In this document: one piece after another, positions 1 to 10,190 of the stretch
How the letters are laid out: every line of letters starts with the position of its first letter
Position numbering within the stretch: position 1 is the first letter of the stretch
Origin: Paraliobacillus ryukyuensis
GTDB lineage: Bacteria; Bacillota; Bacilli; Bacillales; Amphibacillaceae
Assembly: GCF_003315295.1 (NCBI RefSeq)
Contig: NZ_QNRI01000007.1
Location: 62,001-126,000 of the forward strand
Length of the DNA: 64,000 nucleotides
Direction: 5' to 3'
Translations under genes and position numbers: made by a program
The notes under the pieces: model-generated
Databases searched by the model: none
Seen by the model: only the letters and a program-made list of their open reading frames with translations
What the model was told of the DNA's origin: nothing

Positions 1-115
1 TGCTCGTAATAAAACAATAATAAAATCTGCTTCCAATACAGCATTTCTTTCTTGCTGTCCTATTTCTTTTAAGTCCTAAATCGTTGAAGTTCAACGCTAC
101 ATAAAATTTTTTCAT
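1..115 (-). pseudogene. 5' end of an unidentified gene, apparently frameshifted
   Basis: An ATG at 115 (minus strand) follows a GAGGGGG ribosome binding site and opens a reading frame beginning MKKFYVALNFNDLGL. About 15 codons in, the frame becomes Arg/Lys/Cys-rich and unnatural. Dropping one A from the short A run there gives a convincing continuation (KEIGQQERNAVLEADFIIVL) that runs off the left edge. I infer a one-base frameshift in a gene whose body lies outside the window. The family was not recognised. Confidence 0.4.
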
Positions 116-486
116 AATGACAAATCCCCCTCAACACTTAAACTTGACTCACAAAATTAAAATCCTTCTTAAACGTTACTGCTTCGTTACTTTAAGTGCC
201 TTAATTCACAAAGTAATTAATATTATTAAAAACCTTATTCATATATTCGCCAGGTAAGCCATCTATTTCACATATCTTTTCCGATATTAATTCCTTTTTT
301 GAAATATTAATATACGTTTGTTTATTCAATCTTCTTTTTCAACTTAATTCAGTTTAGCATATTATTCCAATAAAAAAATCACATTATTACAGAAACAAGC
401 TATCTTTTACAAGTTGATTGGTATGTTATCTTGCACAAAGCAAAAGCTAATAGGGAATATAAATCTTGTGAGAAGAGGACGTTAAT
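116..486. other. intergenic, no gene seen
   Basis: AT-rich spacer between the minus-strand frame at the left edge and the hydrolase starting at 487. No convincing ORF with a ribosome binding site, no strong hairpin and no repeat was seen. Confidence 0.5.
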
Positions 487-1326
487 ATGACGAATGTAGA
501 TAATGATTTTTCTAAGAGTCACCTTCCTTTTTATAGTTTATATAGTGGAACGGGACAAGAGGTGACAAGTGATTTATATCAATTTACAAATCAAATAGTG
601 AATCTGTTTTTTTACGGCGATCCTTATTCTACTGACTGGGTGTTGATTGATGCAGGTATGCCACATGGAAAAGAAAAAATTATGGCTGAGGCAGCAAGTC
701 GAATGGGACATCAAAAAGAACCAAAAGCAATTATTCTGACGCATGGTCATTTTGATCATGTGGGAGCATTAGAGCCTTTACTTGAAGTGTGGGAGGTTCC
801 AGTATACGCACATGCGCTTGAAATACCATATTTAACAGGAAAAGAAAATTATCCAAAAGGAGATTCAACAGTTCATGGTGGATTAGTCAGTGCGTTATCC
901 CCATTGTTTCCGAATCACGGAATTGATATTTCATCATCCATCCAACCACTGTCGGAAACAGGGGTTATCCCATATATGCCAGGGTGGCAATGGATCCATA
1001 CGCCAGGTCACACCCCAGGTCATATTTCCCTTTATCGTGAACAAGATGGCACATTGATTGCTGGAGATGCTTTCGTAACTGTTAAGCAAGAATCATTGTA
1101 CAAAGTGGTCACTCAGAAAAAAGAAATTAGCGGGCCGCCAAAGTATTTCACACAAGATTGGCACGCTGCGAGGCTTAGTGTAGAAAAGTTGGCTAAACTG
1201 CAACCCAACATCGCAGTGACAGGCCATGGTCTACCAATGGAGGGGACAGAATTGCACTCATCATTAAAGCATTTAGTCGATAATTTTGATGAAATCGCTC
1301 TGCCGGGAACGAAACGAAATCATTAA
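487..1326 (+). CDS. MBL-fold metallo-hydrolase (YflN-like)
   Basis: A 279-residue metallo-beta-lactamase-fold protein. The metal-binding signature THGHFDH is near residue 86. A second His motif (HTPGHTPGH) is near residue 171, an Asp in AGDAF follows, and a C-terminal GHG provides the last ligand. These are the binuclear zinc-site elements of the glyoxalase II/YflN branch. There is no signal peptide, so it should be cytosolic. The substrate cannot be told from sequence. The gene is monocistronic and convergent with the lactate permease, with a shared terminator. The start follows a purine-rich stretch (AGAAGAGGA). Confidence 0.85.
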   Translation: MTNVDNDFSKSHLPFYSLYSGTGQEVTSDLYQFTNQIVNLFFYGDPYSTDWVLIDAGMPHGKEKIMAEAASRMGHQKEPKAIILTHGHFDHVGALEPLLEVWEVPVYAHALEIPYLTGKENYPKGDSTVHGGLVSALSPLFPNHGIDISSSIQPLSETGVIPYMPGWQWIHTPGHTPGHISLYREQDGTLIAGDAFVTVKQESLYKVVTQKKEISGPPKYFTQDWHAARLSVEKLAKLQPNIAVTGHGLPMEGTELHSSLKHLVDNFDEIALPGTKRNH

Positions 1327-1366
1327 AAAAGTCAGTGAGGATGCGATGCCTCACTGACTTTTTTAA
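1325..1366. terminator. bidirectional intrinsic terminator
   Basis: A near-perfect stem (AAAAAAGTCAGTGAGG paired with CCTCACTGACTTTTTT) with an 8-base loop lies between convergent genes. The A run and T run make it work on both strands. Confidence 0.9.
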
Positions 1367-1381
1367 GTTTGAAAATATATG

Positions 1382-2968
1382 TTACAAGAAATGAATAGCA
1401 ATAAACCCGGATACACCGATTAGTAGCCCATAGATGATAGCAGGTACTAACGTCTTTTGAATAATTTCGCCTTCTTTTCCGGTTAAGCCCACCACTGCAC
1501 TAGCTGCTACCACGTTATGCACACAAATCATATTTCCAGCACCTGACCCAAGCAGTTGAGAAGCTAAGACGATATTGTGATCCAAGTGAATATGATTTGC
1601 TACACTGTACTGAATTGGTGCAAACGTTAAGGTAGATACTGTCGCACTACCAGTAATAAAAGAACCAAGCTCACCTAAAAATGGTGCGACAAAAATCCAA
1701 ATTGACCCTAAATTATTAGCAAACGTTAAAGCAATATATTGTGGCATGCTAGCTAAGTCATTTGCATTAAGTCCAGAATTACTAAAGACTTGTACCATTG
1801 TTAGTGTAGCTAACAAGGCAAAGCCAGTTGCTCTCATGGTAGAGACCGATTCCTTCGCTGCCTTTGTAAATGAAGAAAAGGGTTTACGCTGAATGAGCAG
1901 CGCTAGTAATGCCGCAATAGTTAAAATCGATCCAGGAGAATACAGGAATAGCCAACTAGAATTTATCGCATCTATTCCTAGTATGTTATTCCATGAAAAA
2001 TCTAAGGCTGTTCTGGTAAAACGGTTTAACCATGGGATAATTCGTGTAAGAAGTAATAAGACAACTACAACAAGATATGGTGCCCAAGCCGTTAATAATC
2101 CCATTTTTGATGGTGTACTATCTAACTCAAATGCATCATCCATCGCCTCTTGCCAATCCGTTTTTGGCAGTAACCAACCTTTTTTAGCTGTGAAAGTTGC
2201 TACTAATAACACAGTTAAGGAAGCCAATATGGAAACGAACTCATAACCAACTAACCCTGCATAAACAAATGCAGAACCGGTATATAAAATACCGATGAAT
2301 AATGTCCAAGGTAACATCGGTAACGCAGCTTTTATTCCATTTCCTTTGCCAAAGAAAGTTGTTAAAATGGCAACTAATATAAACGGAATAAATGTCCCTG
2401 CAAATAAATCTTGTAACGTTACTTGCTGCGCAATTTGATGAAAGAATGGAACACTTGCTCCTGGAATATTACTTAGTCCCACCGCAACAGGTGTACCAAC
2501 TGCTCCAAATGGAACCGCCGTACTATCAGCAATCAATGCAATCGTCGCGGCTGCTAGTGGTCTAAATCCCAAAGCAATCATGAGCGGGCCTGTGACCATG
2601 GCTGGAGTTCCGAATCCAGAAGCCCCTTCAATCAATGATCCGAACAAAAAAGCCACAATAATCGCTTGCACGCGCATATCCTCAGAAATAATATGAAAAC
2701 CTTGATTAATCCGATTAATGGCTCCCGTATGACGAAGTGTATTTAATATAATGATAGCTCCAAACAAAATCCATAAAATTGTCAATGTCTTATGTCCAGC
2801 TTGTAACAAGGAGGAAAGAATAATATTTGTTTGCATTCCCCAAGCTGCATAAGAAATTATTATTACTATTAATGCACTAATAGTCATTCCCTTTGTTGCT
2901 GGCATCTTTAGTAAAACCAGTGTAATAAATGGTACAATAATCGCGCTTAATGCAGCTATTAGTAGCAT
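1382..2968 (-). CDS. lctP: L-lactate permease (LctP/LldP family)
   Basis: A 528-residue polytopic membrane protein with about 12-14 hydrophobic helices. The family hallmark segment EGASGFGTPAMV is near residue 114, with further conserved glycine-rich loops such as GSGAGNMICVHN near 485. LctP/LldP proteins carry lactate (and often glycolate) with protons across the cytoplasmic membrane. The length is normal for the family. The start is set by an AGAGGTGATGG site a few bases upstream. It stands alone on the minus strand, and no lactate dehydrogenase or lutABC gene is adjacent. Confidence 0.93.
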   Translation of the reverse strand: MLLIAALSAIIVPFITLVLLKMPATKGMTISALIVIIISYAAWGMQTNIILSSLLQAGHKTLTILWILFGAIIILNTLRHTGAINRINQGFHIISEDMRVQAIIVAFLFGSLIEGASGFGTPAMVTGPLMIALGFRPLAAATIALIADSTAVPFGAVGTPVAVGLSNIPGASVPFFHQIAQQVTLQDLFAGTFIPFILVAILTTFFGKGNGIKAALPMLPWTLFIGILYTGSAFVYAGLVGYEFVSILASLTVLLVATFTAKKGWLLPKTDWQEAMDDAFELDSTPSKMGLLTAWAPYLVVVVLLLLTRIIPWLNRFTRTALDFSWNNILGIDAINSSWLFLYSPGSILTIAALLALLIQRKPFSSFTKAAKESVSTMRATGFALLATLTMVQVFSNSGLNANDLASMPQYIALTFANNLGSIWIFVAPFLGELGSFITGSATVSTLTFAPIQYSVANHIHLDHNIVLASQLLGSGAGNMICVHNVVAASAVVGLTGKEGEIIQKTLVPAIIYGLLIGVSGFIAIHFL

Positions 2969-3352
2969 TCCATCACCTCTTATACTTATTTTAGTAGCGA
3001 TTCTTCACTAAAAAATTCTTTTTTCTAAAAGCGTTCATTATAGCTTTCGCTAGAACCTATTCAAACATACATAATCCACCAAACACCAAAGGATTATTTA
3101 ATTTAAAAACATTATTTAGCATTAAGTATAAAATATAGATAAATTTAGTGTAAAGCTGTATTTCTAAGTCACAATCACACACTGGGCTGTTAGATATAGG
3201 GCATTGGTAAAGTCTTCAATGGATAGGTATTTCTATCAAAAAAAACAAAGATGTAACGCTTGGCTAATTTAAAATAGGTGAATGACTAGGGCAATTCGCC
3301 GCGTTATGCATAAATTAAAATGTATTATTTAATAATTTATGGAGGTATGAAT
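2969..3352. other. intergenic, divergent promoters presumed
   Basis: Spacer between the divergent lactate permease and the DUF2642 gene. The sequence is AT-rich. I could not single out a promoter, operator or RNA element with confidence. Confidence 0.4.
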
Positions 3353-3622
3353 ATGGATAATTACTATGCATATCAAATGATGTCACCAAACCACACGGAC
3401 GGTATGATACAACCAAAGCCAGTGGTGGTCATGGAGCCATATGTTTACGCAGCTACACGTTCCTTAGTAGGAAAATACGTAGTAATTGAAACTTCAAGAG
3501 GGAGTATTTCAGGAATGGTAAAAGATGCAAAACCAGATCACTTAGCCATCCAACAACGTGATTCAACTTTTTTTGTGCGACTTTGTGAAATTGTTTGGAT
3601 CATGCCTGATACTATAAAATAA
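3353..3622 (+). CDS. DUF2642 (YuzF-like) small protein
   Basis: An 89-residue protein. The ATG at 3353 is chosen because GGAGG lies 7 bases upstream; an ATG at 3347 is too close to it. The N-terminal 35 residues are Met/Tyr/Pro-rich (MDNYYAYQMMSP). The rest (roughly residues 38-85: VGKYVVIETSRGSISG, then HLAIQQRDSTFFVRLCEIVWI) is the small Sm-like beta fold of DUF2642 proteins such as B. subtilis YuzF. These are often found in spore formers, where a coat-associated role has been suggested. The function is unproven. It is monocistronic with its own terminator. Confidence 0.75.
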   Translation: MDNYYAYQMMSPNHTDGMIQPKPVVVMEPYVYAATRSLVGKYVVIETSRGSISGMVKDAKPDHLAIQQRDSTFFVRLCEIVWIMPDTIK

Positions 3623-3628
3623 TGAAAC

Positions 3629-3686
3629 AAAAGGACGAACCTGTTACTACATAGAATGTGTTACAGATTTGTCCTTTTATTTTTTA
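3629..3686 (+). terminator. intrinsic terminator
   Basis: A long stem (AAAAGGACGAACCTGTTA with its near-complement ending TTTGTCCTTTT) is followed by TATTTTTT. It follows the DUF2642 gene and could also serve the convergent esterase. Confidence 0.8.
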
Positions 3687-3700
3687 TCATTTTTAGAAAG

Positions 3701-4618
3701 TTAGCTAGTAAGTTCTATTCCTATTCTTCTCTTCAACCAAGTTTCTACTTCTAATATCCATTTCGAAACATGTTGATTCAATTGGCTATTGTCGCGTGCA
3801 CTAGCCTGATCAGCTAAGCTTAATCCATGATCACCTTCTTCATAAATATGAACTTCATAAGGAATATGATTATCAGCTAGGGCATGCGCCATTCGTAATG
3901 TTTGTTGAGCTGGTACCAAATCATCTGCTGCAGTGGCCCACAAAAACATTGGTGGTGTGGAAGCTGAAACATGTAACACTGGACTAATTTCTTTCATTAA
4001 GTTGTCATCTGGTTCTTTATAACCGCTAAAGGCTAGGTTAGACATTGCAAAGAAATGTTTATCATCAGGAGTTTGTGACATCGCACGCATCAACCAATGG
4101 TCATAATAACCATAACCAAGAATAGTTGCGGCTGGCTTGACTGGTTCTATTCTTTCATTAAAGTATTCCGTTATAATTGGCTTATCCCAATATACCGAAT
4201 ACATTGCGCAATTATGAGCCCCCGCTGAAAAACCACATAGCGCAATCTTTTCTACATCTACCAACCAGTCCTCAGCATGTTCCTTTATCGTAAGCATAGC
4301 TTGTCCAATTTCTCTCATCGGCGTTGGGTGTGTGATATTTTCATTAACTGACATTTCTTGATTCAATTCTAATGGTTGTGAACTCCCCCCAGTATAAGTT
4401 GAATATCGAAGAACAAACGCATGATAGCCCATCGCCACAAACCGCAATGCAACAGGTTCAGCTTCACGATCCGAACAATTGAGGTAAGCTCCTCCAGGAC
4501 AGATAAGAATGGCTGGTCTTCTCTTTCCGTTTAATAATTCCGATGAATCGTCAAGCACATATGCCGTTAGCGTTACGTCATTTCTGTTTTCATAAAATTT
4601 AATTTTTTCAGTATACAT
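3701..4618 (-). CDS. alpha/beta hydrolase, BD-FAE/acetyl-esterase type
   Basis: A 305-residue alpha/beta hydrolase. An oxyanion-hole segment (ILICPGGAY) is near residue 38 and the nucleophile elbow GFSAG is near 130. The Asp (TAADDLVP) and the His (EGDHGLSL) come near the C terminus, completing a Ser-Asp-His triad. There is no signal peptide, so it is probably cytosolic. This branch holds small-ester or sugar-acetyl esterases. The substrate is unknown and no sugar-utilisation genes adjoin it. It is monocistronic. Confidence 0.82.
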   Translation of the reverse strand: MYTEKIKFYENRNDVTLTAYVLDDSSELLNGKRRPAILICPGGAYLNCSDREAEPVALRFVAMGYHAFVLRYSTYTGGSSQPLELNQEMSVNENITHPTPMREIGQAMLTIKEHAEDWLVDVEKIALCGFSAGAHNCAMYSVYWDKPIITEYFNERIEPVKPAATILGYGYYDHWLMRAMSQTPDDKHFFAMSNLAFSGYKEPDDNLMKEISPVLHVSASTPPMFLWATAADDLVPAQQTLRMAHALADNHIPYEVHIYEEGDHGLSLADQASARDNSQLNQHVSKWILEVETWLKRRIGIELTS

Positions 4619-4779
4619 AATTTTCTCCTCTCTTTTAGCAAAAATATTGCCTTTGAAAGCTGTGTACCTTATTTCAGTATATTTTATTATACGTGTAAGC
4701 GATCACATTTCATTTCATTAAAATGGCTTATTTTAACTAAAATTCAGTTTACACATTAGGTTCATCCATTCTTTATCCA

Positions 4780-5181
4780 TCAAGGTGCAAATCCAAAATA
4801 TAAAACACCAAGAATAAACAAAAGGAATGATCCCACCAAAATGAGAATAATACTAACCAATACATCAAGTGCGATTAGAAAACCTTTTACCCAACCTTTT
4901 TTGGTTAATGCAGCTTTAATCCAACGATAATTCATGACAAACAAAATATACAGGCTAAGCAGCATAAAAAATGAGAGTACCCACCCGCCAACTGCTTCAA
5001 ATGTTTCAGATGAGGGATTGAAAAAATGTCCAGTCTGAAATTTCACTACCTGTGTGATTGCGATAAATAACAAATCCAGGACAAGCGCTATACTACCAAT
5101 TATCTTAAACTCTTTTTTGGTTGTTCTTACCAATAATCCACCAATAACCAGCGTAAAAATAGCTGCAATAACATAATCCAT
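4780..5181 (-). CDS. small polytopic membrane protein, unknown
   Basis: About 133 residues, with four predicted membrane helices (roughly residues 5-20, 28-45, 60-82 and 105-130). The ATG at 5181 is preferred over an upstream TTG because AGAAGGG lies about 10 bases upstream of it. It directly follows the 82-residue membrane protein and is likely co-transcribed with it. I do not recognise the family. Confidence 0.6.
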   Translation of the reverse strand: MDYVIAAIFTLVIGGLLVRTTKKEFKIIGSIALVLDLLFIAITQVVKFQTGHFFNPSSETFEAVGGWVLSFFMLLSLYILFVMNYRWIKAALTKKGWVKGFLIALDVLVSIILILVGSFLLFILGVLYFGFAP

Positions 5182-5197
5182 CACGTACAAATCCCTT

Positions 5198-5446
5198 CTA
5201 TTCCTTAATCAAGATCACCTCATGGATATTCAACCCATCAAGTTTCATTTGATACAGGTGATAATCAGCCTCATCTTGAAGAAATTGTTTATTAACAATA
5301 AAATATACGGTACCCCCAAGTGATAAGAAGGAGTTCCCAAAACAGCAGTAAAGCATATAGACAAAACTAAAATTGAATAAACCTTCGCCAATCAGCATTT
5401 CTCTAAATGGATAACTAATAACATGAACAATAAGTAGTGTGACCAT
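5198..5446 (-). CDS. short membrane protein, possibly truncated
   Basis: 82 residues with two hydrophobic stretches and a polar C-terminal tail. A stop codon lies three codons upstream of the ATG and there is no clear ribosome binding site. It may therefore be the remnant of a longer multi-helix protein. It ends a few bases before the downstream membrane-protein gene. The family was not recognised. Confidence 0.4.
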   Translation of the reverse strand: MVTLLIVHVISYPFREMLIGEGLFNFSFVYMLYCCFGNSFLSLGGTVYFIVNKQFLQDEADYHLYQMKLDGLNIHEVILIKE

Positions 5447-5659
5447 CCAAGCTTTTCAGCATTTTGATCTCACCCATTGATAGCTTCCTTGGATTTCTTT
5501 TTTTCTTACCTACTATTAGGTGATCGAAACCTTATTTTTCATCCACCATAATTTAACTGTATTACAAACAACGTAACACACTCTATTTCAAAGGGCAATG
5601 GGGGTTGCCAAACTTTGTATAACGTCATTAAAGATATGGGGTTAATCAGATGATTAAGA

Positions 5660-5696
5660 CAAAAACGGATCTAATCAGTCTGATTAGATCCGTTCT
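5660..5696 (-). terminator. intrinsic terminator of malP-malA
   Basis: A perfect stem AACGGATCTAATCA / TGATTAGATCCGTT just after the malA stop is followed on the minus strand by TTTTTGTCTT. Confidence 0.92.
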
Positions 5697-5699
5697 CGT

Positions 5700-7052
<1,353 letters not shown>

Positions 7053-7061
7053 CTATTTATA

Positions 7062-8660
7062 TCAAGCTTTCTTTTCTTGCTCTAGAAAGCTTTCAAACGA
7101 ATCACGTACTTGAGGCACCGATAATCCAACAATGACTTGTATACTATCCTTATTTTTTACTAACCCATGTGCTCCGCCTAACTCTTTAAAATACGTATCT
7201 GTCTCTACTTTGGATGGATCGGCCACTGTGACACGTAATCTAGTAGCACAATTGGTTACGTCCACAATGTTCTTCGCACCACCCAGTCCTTCTAAATAAA
7301 CTGCAGCTTTTTGGTCATATTCACTAGCATAAGCAGGTGATGATAGTTGATGTGACTTAGCATTTTTATAATCTTGCTTAGTATATAGCTTTGTTTCTTT
7401 ATCCGCTTCTTCTCGTCCAGGTAATGGAATATCAAAGCGAATAATTAAATATTTAAATAGGAAGTAATAGATTCCAATAAAAATGATTCCAATAATAAAT
7501 TGTGCAAGATATACTCCCCAATGGTTCCCAAAAAGCGGTATCCAGTTTGTTGCTGCGATTTCAATTAAACCGCCACCCATATTTCCTACAAGACCAAATG
7601 CGTGCATAATCGTCGTCATAGTTGCTACTAAAACAGCATGAATGGCAAACAAATATGGTGCAATAAATAAAAAGGTAAATTCAAGTGGTTCTGTAATACC
7701 TGCAACCACAGCGGTAAGTGTAGCAGCAAGTAGGAGTGCACCCACTTTTTTGCGTTTTTCTGGCTTTGCAGTATGATACATGGCTAATGCAATCCCAATT
7801 GATCCAAACATTTTTCCATTCCCTTGTAATAGGAACCCACCACCAGGAAAAATTTCTTTTAATGAAGCAGTAGATTGGGAATATTCATTTAGATGGGATA
7901 TCCAATAAGCCTTCATTCCTTCTTGAACAACGGCAGGCCCATACTCAAACGGTGTGTAAATAAAGTGATGTAGTCCTGTAGGAATTAAGATACGCTCTAA
8001 AAAGTGAAACACCCAAACACCAATATAACCAGACGATTTCATAAATCCTTGTAATGAAGCAATTCCGTCTTGGACTATTGGCCAAAAATAACTGGTCACC
8101 AAAGCAAGAGGAATCATGACAAAAAAGGAAATCATGACAACAAACGGGCCGCCCTGAAACGTTCCTAATGAATCTGGTAATTTTTTATCATAATAACGAT
8201 TATGGAGCCATACAACAATTCCCGAGATAATAATAGCACCAATAATATTTGTATCTAATGTCTTAATCCCAGCAATTTCTGTTAATCCACTAACGCCTCC
8301 AGTTTCTGCATCAAAATTCACTCCAAAATTGCTGCCCCACATACTAAGGATGCTATTGATGTAATAATTGAACATGAGATAGGCAGTTAATGCTGCTAAA
8401 GTCGCTCGACCTTGTGCTTTTTTAGCTAAAGATATTGGCAAACCAATGACGAAGACTAATTCCATTTGATTAAATACTGTCCAGCCACCATTTTCAATTA
8501 ATGTCCATATTTGATACCATAAACTGTCTGGATTTGCTAGTGACCCCATAATCGTTTCATTTTTTAATAGGGTAGCAATCCCGACGATAATACCAAAGAA
8601 AGGGAATAATAAAACAGGAACAATCATTGCACTACCAAATCGCTGAATACTTTTCATCAT
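7062..8660 (-). CDS. malP: maltose/alpha-glucoside PTS permease, EIICB
   Basis: 532 residues. The ATG at 8660 is chosen because GGAGGAGG sits 8 bases upstream; the longer frame from a TTG would begin inside that site. The N-terminal EIIC domain (about residues 1-410) has about ten membrane helices and a glucose/maltose-type sugar region (GLHHFIYTPFEYGP). The C-terminal EIIB domain (about 440-525) carries the phosphorylated Cys in DVTNCATRLRV. There is no EIIA domain, so phosphate should come from a EIIA-Glc encoded elsewhere, as in B. subtilis MalP. It imports and phosphorylates maltose for MalA. Confidence 0.92.
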   Translation of the reverse strand: MMKSIQRFGSAMIVPVLLFPFFGIIVGIATLLKNETIMGSLANPDSLWYQIWTLIENGGWTVFNQMELVFVIGLPISLAKKAQGRATLAALTAYLMFNYYINSILSMWGSNFGVNFDAETGGVSGLTEIAGIKTLDTNIIGAIIISGIVVWLHNRYYDKKLPDSLGTFQGGPFVVMISFFVMIPLALVTSYFWPIVQDGIASLQGFMKSSGYIGVWVFHFLERILIPTGLHHFIYTPFEYGPAVVQEGMKAYWISHLNEYSQSTASLKEIFPGGGFLLQGNGKMFGSIGIALAMYHTAKPEKRKKVGALLLAATLTAVVAGITEPLEFTFLFIAPYLFAIHAVLVATMTTIMHAFGLVGNMGGGLIEIAATNWIPLFGNHWGVYLAQFIIGIIFIGIYYFLFKYLIIRFDIPLPGREEADKETKLYTKQDYKNAKSHQLSSPAYASEYDQKAAVYLEGLGGAKNIVDVTNCATRLRVTVADPSKVETDTYFKELGGAHGLVKNKDSIQVIVGLSVPQVRDSFESFLEQEKKA

Positions 8661-8709
8661 GATATGAACCTCCTCCAAATTGCTTTCAAGATTGAATCAA
8701 TAAGATTAT

Positions 8710-8723
8710 TGAAAACGCTTTTA
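8710..8723. promoter_or_regulatory. candidate CcpA cre site
   Basis: TGAAAACGCTTTTA matches the catabolite-responsive-element consensus (TGWAARCGYTWWCW) except at one outer position. It lies about 50 bases upstream of the malP start, in the malP-malR divergent region. Carbon catabolite repression of the maltose operon is the inference. Confidence 0.65.
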
Positions 8724-8914
8724 TTGTAAGATTTAATGCATTTAGAAGCAATAGAAGCTGACGATTAAGGGACAGTAGAACAGAAGTAGAGTATCTTCCC
8801 AAAAGATGAGAATTTTCTCAGGTTACTAGCAGGAAGAAAGAAGCATTATCAGCAGAAAAGCAATTGAATGGAAATTTGTTATAATAGAGATAAAGCTTGG
8901 GATGGAGGAAAAGA

Positions 8915-9679
8915 ATGAAACTAGAAGAAATTATTAACCAATATTATGATCAGTTAAATGAAAATGATTTATATATTTTAAAATACATCGTAACGAACAA
9001 AGATAGCTGCTACAAGAAAAGTATCAATGAATTAGCTGATGCATGTAATGCCTCTAGATCTTCTGTATTACGCTTAGCAAAAAAATTAAATTTCAGTGGC
9101 TACAGTGAATTTCGCGTCTTTTTGAAATGGGAAAATAAACAAGAATGCGCCAAGGGAAACCATACTGCTAGCTTAGAAAATAGTATTCAAACCACCTTAA
9201 AGGATATTCTTCATAAAGAAGGGGACGCAATCAATCAGCTACTCTTCCAAGCTAATCGAATCTTCATTTATGGGAGCGGGACTGCCCAGACATTATGTGC
9301 CTATGAAGCACAGCGGTTATTTGCCATTATTCACCATTACTTGATTGTTATTCATGATAAAGCTGAGTTTGATACCATTGCTTCCGACATTAGAGAAGAT
9401 GATCTCGTTATTATTCTATCATTGTCTGGAGATACACCATCTTTAATACCACAAGTGCAGCAATTGGTAGTAAAAGATGTACCCTTCATTTCAATTACAA
9501 ATTTAAAAAATAACAAGCTTGCACAAATGACACCTTATAATTTATATGCGACAAGTACAGCGACAAAAACTAACAATCAAACAGAACTGATTTCTTTTAT
9601 TCCTTTTTACATTGCCCTTGAACTACTATATCGAAAGTATGTAGAATTCCTTGAGTCAAGCAATCAGACACCTATATAA
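8915..9679 (+). CDS. malR: RpiR/MurR-family regulator of the maltose operon
   Basis: 254 residues from the ATG at 8915, which has GGAGG 6 bases upstream. An N-terminal helix-turn-helix (INELADACNASRSSVLRLAKKL, about residues 38-60) is followed by a SIS phosphosugar-binding domain (about 105-230) with IYGSGTAQTL and SLSGDTPS. The size and position match B. subtilis MalR/GlvR, an activator of malA-malP that senses phosphosugar and PTS state. It is divergent from malP, so the 250-base region between them should hold its operator. Confidence 0.88.
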   Translation: MKLEEIINQYYDQLNENDLYILKYIVTNKDSCYKKSINELADACNASRSSVLRLAKKLNFSGYSEFRVFLKWENKQECAKGNHTASLENSIQTTLKDILHKEGDAINQLLFQANRIFIYGSGTAQTLCAYEAQRLFAIIHHYLIVIHDKAEFDTIASDIREDDLVIILSLSGDTPSLIPQVQQLVVKDVPFISITNLKNNKLAQMTPYNLYATSTATKTNNQTELISFIPFYIALELLYRKYVEFLESSNQTPI

Positions 9680-10190
9680 TAATCAATGATTTGTGTACCT
9701 TTTAGATGAAATTACAAAGGAACCAGTAGGTAAAACAGAGATGACCCATGGGGAGTTTTCTTTAGAAATAAGACAAACCGAAAAATTGTTTTTTTCACAC
9801 GAATACGTTGGATGGGTCCCGGACATTGGAGCGTGATCCGTGGTGTTTATACACGGCTCCGCCTTCTTTTTTCGTTTCCTATTTTGGACAGCACCTTGGT
9901 TCATGGGTTGAATGCGCTTTCGTTCATTTCTTTGTCTTCCATTCTCCTTTTCATACGTCGCGTAATTTTTTACACATATAATATATTCATCTTGAATACA
10001 TAGGTTTTATATCAAGTATCATAGACAAGTGAGCTTCTTCCAAGATTGGTTTTCGTCGACTTTCCATTCTAGAGGAAACGCGCTTGTTTTCTATATAAAA
10101 AGAAAAATAACGCTAGTGAGTTTGATATGCTCCCCAACGTTATTTATTATACAACCATTTAATTCATCAGTGTCATCCGCAATGCTTCAT
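9680..10190. other. intergenic with possible gene remnant
   Basis: No intact gene. On the plus strand, about 9703-9834 reads as an open frame without a start (…GEFSLEIRQTEKLFFSHEYVGW…) and looks like decayed coding sequence of unknown family. A small stem, CCGTG…CACGG, near 9838-9858 is followed by CTTCTTTTTT and may terminate malR. Near 10109-10156 there is a weak AAATAACG/CGTTATTT stem. Confidence 0.35.

Noticed and set aside
1893-2246. 117-codon plus-strand ORF
   Set aside because: Lies wholly inside the lactate permease gene on the other strand, with no ribosome binding site.
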